The notes under the pieces: model-generated
Seen by the model: only the letters and a program-made list of their open reading frames with translations
Told to the model about the DNA's origin: nothing
Database searches by the model: none
Position numbers and translations under genes: made by a program
Part shown: positions 58,019-64,000 of the stretch, one piece after another
Position numbering within the stretch: position 1 is the stretch's first letter
Layout: the number at the start of each line of letters is the position of its first letter
Source: Nitrobacter vulgaris
GTDB taxonomy: Bacteria > Pseudomonadota > Alphaproteobacteria > Rhizobiales > Xanthobacteraceae
NCBI RefSeq assembly: GCF_031453995.1
Contig: NZ_JAVDPZ010000003.1
Location: 124,001-188,000, forward strand
Direction: 5' to 3'
DNA length: 64,000 nucleotides

Positions 58019-60470
58019 TGGCAAAGATCTTGATCAGAACCGCCGGAGGCATGCGCATCAGCCGGATGACCGGAATCAGCGTCGCCAGCAGTGACGCAAG
58101 CATCGCCACACCGAGAAGTTCGGCGAGATGCAGCGGAAAGACATGGAACGGCAGGCGCCAGCCAAATGCTCTGACGTTGACCACCGCGATCAGGCACCAC
58201 GCCACCAGCAAGCCGAGCGGCAGCGCCAGCATCGCGGTGATGAACGCAATGGACATCGTCTTGAGAAGCTCAATGCCGGCCAGCTGCCGCCTTGTCACCC
58301 CAAGCGCCCACAACGGCGCCAGTTGTGGAAGACGGGAACTGCTGAGGGTCAGCAGGCTAGTGAGCAACGCAACTCCGGCGACACCGAGCGTAAACGTGTT
58401 CAGTGCGGCGGTCACCGCGAAGGTGCGGTTGAAAATCCCCGTCGATTCCATCTTCAGCGTCGATTGATCGGAGAGGCGGCTTTCGTCAAGATGAAATGCC
58501 TTGCGCATGTCATCAATCAGCGGCCCGATCTTGCCGGGGGTCACGCGCAAGCCGAACCGGGTCCGCGGCAGATCTGGAAATCGGCCTGTGAAGGCGTCGA
58601 TATTGACGGCGATCTGCCCTTTAGCATTACCGTAATCAGCGTAGATGGCTGCGATACGCAGGGACCAGATGCCGGTGGGCGTACTGACGCCGAGCAGGCC
58701 ACCAAGCCGTAGTTTCAGCCTCCGTGCCAACTGCTCACTCACGAGGGCGCCCTCGCCTGACTTGACGTCATCCCACGCATTCGACCGCGACTCCAACAAT
58801 GGCCAACGGTCGCGATAGGTAGCGTGATCGGCGAGGCCAAGAACCTCCACCGGCCAGCCCCCGATCTTGATCTCGGCGCGGCCGCTCGGCAGGATGGCAG
58901 TGACCTCCGGCCGCGAGCGCAGCCTTACTTCGATATCGCGAGCTTGGGCATCACTGAAGGCGTTCACATAGACGTCCGCAGCCAGCCGGCCGTCCAGCCA
59001 TGCGGCGAAGGTTTTGCTGAAACTCTCCACCATGGTTCCGACGCCGACGTTAACCGCGAGCGCGAGCAACAAGGCCATCAGTGCCAGCGACAGTCCGGGA
59101 AGTTGTTGGCGGCTGTCCGCCCAGAACCACATCGCAAGCGGCTGCCGCGAGCTTCGCTCGCCGATGCGCAGCACGACTTCGAGCAGCACAGGGAGCGCAA
59201 GCGCCGCGCCCAGCAGCAGCGCCGCCAGTACCGCGAATCCTGAGATCAGCGAGCCGCCGACTAACAGAACGGTGATTGCCGCGACAAGCATCGCGACGGC
59301 CATGACGCCTTGATAGCCCAGCCATCGCCGCTGTGATTGCTGCCATGCATAAGGTTGCGCCATCGCGAGAACCGAAAGACGGACGACTTTCAAGAGGCTT
59401 GTCGACGACGCAGCCAATGTACCGACGGCGCTCATTGCCAAGCCTGCGATCCACCATTCGGGTCTGAGAGCCAGCGCCCCGGAAACCCGCGCGCCATACA
59501 GTCCGTTCAAGCTCGCCGCGACATTGGGCAGTAACGCCGCGGCGATCAGATATCCGCAGACCAATCCGACCAGGCCGCCGGCGATGGCCAGGACCAGCAG
59601 CTCGATCAGCACCACACCGTTCAACTTCCGGGACGATACTCCGCAAGCGCGAAGGGTCCGGAGCATCGGCATACGCTGCTCGAAGGCCAAGCCGACTGCC
59701 GAATAGACGATAAAGAGTCCAACAAGAAACGATAGCAGCCCGAAGGCCGACAGGTTGAGATGAAAGCTGTCGGTCAGACGTTCAAGATCGGTTTCGGCGT
59801 CCGCCGCGACATACCTGAGCATGTCGCCAGTGACAGCCTCAAGCGGCGGCGGCTGGCTGCGCGTGTTGCCAATCAACAGACGCGAGAGCCGACCTTGCAT
59901 GTGAAGAGTGCTTTGCGCAAATCCGATATCGACGATCACGACACCCGGTGCGAGCTGCGCGTGAACCTTGAGCGGCGGCAGTAGCGCCCCGTCATCCGTG
60001 ACAAGGACCGTTCCTTCCGTCCCGGTCAGCGCGATCAATGTCTCCGGCGCGACCAAAGTCTCACCGGGAGGCCCGATGAACGATTTCAGATCCGCCGCGC
60101 CGATCGCCGGGATCGACCCTGCCTGCGCTGGAAACGTTACCGGCTCGATTCCCAACAGACGCAATGGCCTTCCCTGAATACGAATTCGTCCTTCGACGAC
60201 GGGTGAGACTTGCCATCCCGCCCGCCGGAGATCGACGAAAAGCTGCTGAGAAAATGTGGAATCACGCTGCCCGACCAGCATCGCGGGTCGAGAACCGCCA
60301 AAGACCGCCGCGGCCCGATCGTAGCTGGTGCGAGCCTGCTGGTTCAATGCCTCTACGCCACTCCACAGTGCCGTCGCGGAGATCAGACCTACCATGAGTG
60401 TCGTCAGTTGCAGCGGATGCCGGCGCCAATGGCTAAGCAGAACCGCAAGGATCCAATACCCTTGCTTCAC
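58008..60470 (-). CDS. ABC transporter permease, FtsX/MacB-like, large type
   Basis: An 820-residue membrane protein with an N-terminal helix, a large periplasmic region, three helices around residues 230-340, further helices near 400-490, a second periplasmic region and three more at the C-terminus. This duplicated FtsX layout is typical of predicted permeases that pair with an AttH protein. The GTG at 60470 overlaps the ATPase stop (GTGA) and begins the homologous VKQGYWILAVLLSHWRRHPL. Substrate is unknown; lipid or lipoprotein extraction is a family-based guess. Confidence 0.88.
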   Translation of the reverse strand: MKQGYWILAVLLSHWRRHPLQLTTLMVGLISATALWSGVEALNQQARTSYDRAAAVFGGSRPAMLVGQRDSTFSQQLFVDLRRAGWQVSPVVEGRIRIQGRPLRLLGIEPVTFPAQAGSIPAIGAADLKSFIGPPGETLVAPETLIALTGTEGTVLVTDDGALLPPLKVHAQLAPGVVIVDIGFAQSTLHMQGRLSRLLIGNTRSQPPPLEAVTGDMLRYVAADAETDLERLTDSFHLNLSAFGLLSFLVGLFIVYSAVGLAFEQRMPMLRTLRACGVSSRKLNGVVLIELLVLAIAGGLVGLVCGYLIAAALLPNVAASLNGLYGARVSGALALRPEWWIAGLAMSAVGTLAASSTSLLKVVRLSVLAMAQPYAWQQSQRRWLGYQGVMAVAMLVAAITVLLVGGSLISGFAVLAALLLGAALALPVLLEVVLRIGERSSRQPLAMWFWADSRQQLPGLSLALMALLLALAVNVGVGTMVESFSKTFAAWLDGRLAADVYVNAFSDAQARDIEVRLRSRPEVTAILPSGRAEIKIGGWPVEVLGLADHATYRDRWPLLESRSNAWDDVKSGEGALVSEQLARRLKLRLGGLLGVSTPTGIWSLRIAAIYADYGNAKGQIAVNIDAFTGRFPDLPRTRFGLRVTPGKIGPLIDDMRKAFHLDESRLSDQSTLKMESTGIFNRTFAVTAALNTFTLGVAGVALLTSLLTLSSSRLPQLAPLWALGVTRRQLAGIELLKTMSIAFITAMLALPLGLLVAWCLIAVVNVRAFGWRLPFHVFPLHLAELLGVAMLASLLATLIPVIRLMRMPPAVLIKIFANER

Positions 60471-61177
60471 GAAATCAGTCCGGCGCTCAGTCGAACTGTC
60501 CGGTCCAGTTTCGCGGCAAGCCGTGTGCTGTGCGTCGCCATGAGAAAAGCGCATCCGGTCCGTTTGACGAGATCAAGCGCGATATCTGTGACATCGTCGG
60601 CCGTCGCCTCATCGAGGTTTCCGGTCGGTTCGTCAGCAAGAAGCAGAGGCGGCCTGACCGCAAGCGCGCGCCCGATTGCAACCCGCTGTTGTTGGCCGCC
60701 TGAGAGTTGTTCGGGGTATCGTTTCAGCAGATTGCCGAGGCCCAACCGATCGACAAGTTCGTTTTGCCATTGGCTGTCATGGCGACCGGCGAGACGCGAC
60801 TGAAAAGCTAGGTTATCGGCGACGGTTAGAGAAGGGATCAGATTGAACTGCTGAAAAATCAAACCGAGCCGGTCCCGGCGGATTGCTGCACGGCCCTGAT
60901 CCGCCAGTGCAGTCACCTCCGTGGCATCGAGCCGGATTGAGCCACCGTCCGCCTCATCGAGACCCGCAATCAGGTGCAGCAACGTGCTTTTGCCGCTTCC
61001 CGATTCCCCGGTCAGCGCAACGCTCTCACCGGCGCTAACATGCACGCAGACCCCGCGAAGAACGGCGATCTGTTCCTGCGCCGAACGATAGGTTTTGGTC
61101 AGGTTCTGGATATCCAGCATCGGTGCTCTTGGAATGTCCATCGCCATCTCGTCCGTCATGGACGAAAGGTCGACCAT
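60467..61177 (-). CDS. ABC transporter ATP-binding protein (LolD/MacB class)
   Basis: A 236-residue ATPase. Walker A is GESGSGKSTLLHLIAG near residue 57, the Q-loop is LIFQQFNLIPSLT, the signature is LSGGQQQRVAIGRAL near 157 and Walker B is LLLADEPTGNLDE near 177. The ATG at 61177 has an AGGGAGTG ribosome site; a longer frame upstream shows no similarity. It is the first gene of the ATPase-permease-AttH operon. Confidence 0.92.
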   Translation of the reverse strand: MVDLSSMTDEMAMDIPRAPMLDIQNLTKTYRSAQEQIAVLRGVCVHVSAGESVALTGESGSGKSTLLHLIAGLDEADGGSIRLDATEVTALADQGRAAIRRDRLGLIFQQFNLIPSLTVADNLAFQSRLAGRHDSQWQNELVDRLGLGNLLKRYPEQLSGGQQQRVAIGRALAVRPPLLLADEPTGNLDEATADDVTDIALDLVKRTGCAFLMATHSTRLAAKLDRTVRLSAGLIS

Positions 61178-61302
61178 CGTGAATGTCACTCCCTTTCTAG
61201 TCACGTAGGTCTTGATGCTGCCGCTTCGTCCTAACCTAGTTGCATCCGCCGTCCCCTCTTCGGCGACCGGCTTCAAACGGTCCATGCGTTTGCATATCAA
61301 AC

Positions 61303-61794
61303 CTACATCTTGACCGTCACCTTCCGGTTCTCGCCCAGGTTCGGTTTCTTGCCGGTCAACCTCGCCTTGGCGAACTCGAATACAGTCGCGACGCTGCTTG
61401 TCGGCCCGTCCCATAATTCCACAGTAGAAGGTTCAATCTGCAACAGGCATACGTTAGGATCGCTCGGTCCTCCCGGCCACCATAATTCATCTGTCTTTCG
61501 CCACGCCGCCTTCGTCAGGTCGGCATCGTGGATGATGCAGGCGCGCCCGGTGATTGACAGGTAGGCTTTATCACTCGAGTCGATAAACACGAGGCCGACG
61601 TCGGGCCGTGCCTCAATCTCTTCTTCCTTCGGGCTGTGGATATCGGTTACGAAGAAAATCAGGCCAGCGTCACGGTCAGGCCTTGCTTCGAGCGGTCGCG
61701 CGCGCAGTCCATCAGCAAACTGCGTCGTCAGCATGCAAACGACAACTTTTTCAATGATGTCCCAGATCCGTTCGATGTCGTTTTTCCTGCTCAT
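61303..61794 (-). CDS. Pyridoxamine 5'-phosphate oxidase-like FMN-binding split-barrel protein
   Basis: A 163-residue protein of the general stress protein 26 type. Visible parts are IIEKVVVCMLTTQFADGLRA, LIFFVTDIHSPKEEEI and VGLVFIDSSDKAYLSITGRA, then DELWWPGGPSDPNVCLLQI. It probably binds FMN or a related flavin; substrate is unknown. It is 125 bases upstream of the ABC ATPase gene on the same strand. Confidence 0.87.
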   Translation of the reverse strand: MSRKNDIERIWDIIEKVVVCMLTTQFADGLRARPLEARPDRDAGLIFFVTDIHSPKEEEIEARPDVGLVFIDSSDKAYLSITGRACIIHDADLTKAAWRKTDELWWPGGPSDPNVCLLQIEPSTVELWDGPTSSVATVFEFAKARLTGKKPNLGENRKVTVKM

Positions 61795-62078
61795 GGAAAC
61801 ACCTCTTATAGCGACAAGCCCTCACGCGCTCGACGCTGCCGATTTTTGCCCGTCACGGCCATAGACAGCGGTGCTTTCCACTTTGTCGCTGTGCCGATAA
61901 GAGTTTCTCAATCTGCCATCGTGGCCTCTGAATTGAGAAGCTACGGAACATCAACGCCGCCACTAGCGCTCCGTTCCGGAAAGGCAAGGGAAACGCCAGC
62001 ACATCGGACTGATCAAACGCGTCCTGACTTGCGCCAATGAGCATGACCTACAGTAAAGACGGCAGATCTATAGCCACG
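61795..62078. other. Intergenic region without recognised genes
   Basis: A 284-base stretch. The only visible structure is a weak inverted repeat near 61905-61945 (TTCTCAAT / ATTGAGAA). No gene with a ribosome site and family similarity was found. Confidence 0.4.
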
Positions 62079-62231
62079 TCAATTTCTGTTGCTGGTGCTA
62101 TCTATCGCCGCCGGATCAACCGCCCCGCGCTCCCCCTTCTGAACCGCCGAAACCAGCGCGTTGACGCTAACCAAAGCTGCAGCGACTAGAATTGCGGCCA
62201 ATAGCACCTCAATTTTCATTTCGCTTTTCAT
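62079..62231 (-). CDS. Possible small single-pass membrane protein
   Basis: A 50-residue frame, MKSEMKIEVLLAAILVAAAL onward, with one hydrophobic segment (about residues 8-29) and a polar tail. AAAAGGTTGAG precedes the ATG. It is separated from the LodB-like gene by 116 bases on the same strand. No family is recognised, so the gene may not be real. Confidence 0.4.
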   Translation of the reverse strand: MKSEMKIEVLLAAILVAAALVSVNALVSAVQKGERGAVDPAAIDSTSNRN

Positions 62232-62347
62232 ATCACTCAACCTTTTGACCCAGATGCGGCCACTGCGCATTTGCTCCTTCTGATGTGCGCCGCCGTTGCA
62301 AGATTTTAAGGTCGGTTCCAAAAGAAAAAGTCGCCTGGGCACGAGAT

Positions 62348-63553
62348 CTAGCGACCGGCTTCATTCGCCAGCTGCCGCCGACGTCGCCAGAACAGCTGAT
62401 CGAACCAGCGGGACTGGATGCCATAGTAGAAATCTCGTTGCGACACGTACGTCTGCCAGAGTTGGCGCTGCTGTTGATCGTATCGATGGATGTAGCTATT
62501 GCGGCCGTCCAATCCCGCAGCACCCTGCGGAGCGTCCGTCAACGCGTAGTGAATCATATGCCCGGCATGGCTCGCCGTCCTGAGCGCCGTGTCGATACCT
62601 TGCGACGACAGCGGATCATAGGCTTGTGCCGCATCACCCACCGCCATCCAGGCGTCGCCGCAAAAGTTTCCCAGTCGTTGGCTATTGGCCGGCGCTCCCC
62701 GGATGATCCCGCAAGGGTGATACCCTCCGGCTTTGAGCAAAGGCGCAATATGCGTCGAACCGTCCAGCAGTTGATCGAAGCCTTGCCGCGACGCCGCCAG
62801 CCTCGCCGCCGGCAAATCCTTATCGGTGTGCAAAACCACCAGCCGCCGGGTTTGATTGTCTTCGAAGCCGGGCAAGCGGTTGCTGTACCACCAGCCGTAT
62901 GGCGCGGCCTCAACACGGGTATAACGGTCATCATCACCGCCCGAGCAGGAAAACCATTGCGCATAGGCGAACAGCCGGTCTCTATGACTTAGTGTCGGGA
63001 CACCAAGTATGCGGGCCACGACCGCTTGGCGACCCGAACAATCGACGAGATAACGGGCGCGATCCTGCCGAGTGCCGTTACGCGAGGTGAGCGTCAGTTG
63101 CCAATTGAAATTGCCGCCTTCAATCCGCGTGCAGGACTGGAAACAGACATCTTTGAGCAAGGTCGCACCCGCCGCGACCGCTTTCGTACGCAGCGCTTCA
63201 TCGAACGCTAGCCGGTCGACGCAGAGGCCATGGCCGGCCGACGCGAAGAAAAAGTCCGCGATCTCGGCCTGTTCGGTTCCCCATAGCGAGATGTTGCCGG
63301 CAGTTCTGAAAAGACCAGGAAGTTGCTGCTCGGGACTTTCAATATCTCCCAGGAAGTGTCTGACCAGCCCCATCGACGTGGGCGGCAGGGACTCGCCAAG
63401 CTTGAAGCTGGGCGACGCGCGCTTCTCCACCAGCAGCACGCGCTGCCCGTACTTCGCGAGCGTGATGGCGGTTGCAGCCCCCGCGGGTCCGGAACCAACA
63501 ATGACGACGTCCCATGTTGTCCCGGTCGGGTCGAGCAACGGCGCCGACGCCAC
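62348..63553 (-). CDS. LodB/GoxB-like FAD-dependent oxidoreductase
   Basis: A 401-residue flavoprotein of the tryptophan-halogenase-like superfamily. The FAD motif is DVVIVGSGPAGAATAITLAK near residue 14, and WMAVGDAAQAYDPLSSQGID near 305 is the second FAD-binding segment. In LodA/LodB systems the flavoprotein is required to form the cysteine tryptophylquinone cofactor of the partner oxidase. Its position directly after a LodA-like gene (four bases apart) supports that role. Halogenase motif residues were not checked in detail. Confidence 0.85.
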   Translation of the reverse strand: MASAPLLDPTGTTWDVVIVGSGPAGAATAITLAKYGQRVLLVEKRASPSFKLGESLPPTSMGLVRHFLGDIESPEQQLPGLFRTAGNISLWGTEQAEIADFFFASAGHGLCVDRLAFDEALRTKAVAAGATLLKDVCFQSCTRIEGGNFNWQLTLTSRNGTRQDRARYLVDCSGRQAVVARILGVPTLSHRDRLFAYAQWFSCSGGDDDRYTRVEAAPYGWWYSNRLPGFEDNQTRRLVVLHTDKDLPAARLAASRQGFDQLLDGSTHIAPLLKAGGYHPCGIIRGAPANSQRLGNFCGDAWMAVGDAAQAYDPLSSQGIDTALRTASHAGHMIHYALTDAPQGAAGLDGRNSYIHRYDQQQRQLWQTYVSQRDFYYGIQSRWFDQLFWRRRRQLANEAGR

Positions 63554-63556
63554 TGA

Positions 63557-64000
63557 TCATTTGCTCTTGGCGGGCGGCCGGTTCAGGGCCGGATCACGCT
63601 CTTGTTCGGCGAACACGATCTGACCGTTGGCTCTCAGGAAGCTGCCATCCTCATTCTTGACCGGCAGCACCATCCCCAATCTTGACCAGGCATAAGCCAT
63701 CTGATGGTAACCATCGGCAGACGAGAGCGGTTCACCGTGCTCATCGTATCCGCGGAACCATTCCTTGTAGGTTCGGGTCTGGCTCTTCCTGTCGTATTCG
63801 AAAACGATATCCGGCCGCTGCGTCGGCCACCACAACACGTTGCACGACCAGAAGTCGCCTTGCCAGGGGCTCGACATGTAGGCGGAGAGCGATCCAGGCT
63901 CGATGCCCTTGTCGACGCGGAACGCCTCAGCAAAATTTTCCCGATACAGAATCAAATACGGGAATTCGATCCCCGGATGGAAACCGCCGCCGATCGTGGG
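63557..64000 (-). CDS. LodA-like quinoprotein oxidase, C-terminal part (cut by window edge)
   Basis: The frame is open to the right edge, so about 147 C-terminal residues are visible. Recognisable LodA-family segments are GGGFHPGIEF at the visible start and PWQGDFWSCNVLWWPTQRPD near visible residue 45. LodA proteins are amino-acid oxidases that contain a cysteine tryptophylquinone made from their own Cys and Trp with help from LodB. They release hydrogen peroxide and may be antimicrobial. Substrate cannot be told from this part. The gene is upstream of the LodB-like gene in the same operon. Confidence 0.82.
   Translation of the reverse strand, partial: PTIGGGFHPGIEFPYLILYRENFAEAFRVDKGIEPGSLSAYMSSPWQGDFWSCNVLWWPTQRPDIVFEYDRKSQTRTYKEWFRGYDEHGEPLSSADGYHQMAYAWSRLGMVLPVKNEDGSFLRANGQIVFAEQERDPALNRPPAKSK

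Noticed and set aside
1..64000. tRNA and rRNA genes
   Set aside because: Reading the intergenic gaps on both strands showed no cloverleaf-type or rRNA-like sequence; a covariance search could still find something I missed.

Overview
The window is a GC-rich chromosomal stretch of an alphaproteobacterium of the Bradyrhizobium/Nitrobacter/Rhodopseudomonas group. Supporting characters are a fused cytochrome b/c1 gene (fbcH), a fused anthranilate synthase trpE(G) behind a tandem-Trp leader peptide, a fused PhaAB-type Mrp antiporter subunit, a transaldolase/phosphoglucose isomerase fusion, and dispersed short palindromic repeats of the kind common in this group. A complete ncgABC-nirK operon with an NsrR-type regulator nearby resembles that of nitrifiers, so Nitrobacter is the best genus guess. 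This is inference from gene content; no marker gene such as rRNA is present.

Layout. 1-4.5 kb: 3' end of smc, an Rsm22-family methyltransferase, a DUF454 membrane protein, LemA and an M48 protease. 4.6-6.4 kb: two adjacent ParA/MinD-like P-loop proteins of unknown role. 6.4-10.1 kb: apt, trpE(G) with its trpL attenuator, and a PEBP-family protein. 10.2-12.8 kb: the cytochrome bc1 genes. 13-18.5 kb: tRNA modification (trmL, queE, queD), hemF, and a leftward group of CCA-adding enzyme, DUF6111, NUDIX and DUF1285. 18.6-18.9 kb: four CTAG-bounded hairpins. 19.1-25.9 kb: a tightly coupled MoxR / DUF58 / DUF4159 / membrane protein operon. 26-29 kb: a DUF2946 protein and a ZnuD-like TonB receptor behind a Zur-like box. 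29-33 kb: single genes (GNAT, NUDIX, phosphoesterase, a DUF486 protein between 101-bp inverted repeats, DUF3297/glutathione peroxidase, DUF6894). 33.3-42.8 kb: a sugar-phosphate operon (tal-pgi, gnd, zwf, pgl, gntK, HAD phosphatase) facing a GH15 hydrolase. 43-45 kb: a PAS-GGDEF-EAL protein.

45.4-50.1 kb is the most specialised block: nirK, two cytochromes c and a multicopper oxidase (ncgABC-nirK), a CcmI-like TPR protein and an NsrR-type regulator. Two palindromes resembling the published NsrR consensus lie in front of these genes. Divergent from nsrR is a complete six-gene Mrp/Pha cation/proton antiporter operon (50.4-56.4 kb). 56.4-61.2 kb holds a small unknown gene, a truncated short-chain dehydrogenase and a lipocalin-like AttH protein with an ABC permease and ATPase. 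The right end has a PNPOx-like protein, a possible tiny membrane protein, and a LodB-like flavoprotein next to a LodA-like quinoprotein oxidase cut by the window edge.

No rRNA, tRNA, CRISPR array, transposase or phage gene was recognised. Most of the sequence is ordinary core genome. The items most worth follow-up are the ncg/NsrR region, the CTAG hairpin quartet, the trpL attenuator, the Zur-like box, the twin P-loop proteins, the QueD homologue lacking its usual catalytic cysteine, and the LodA/LodB pair.
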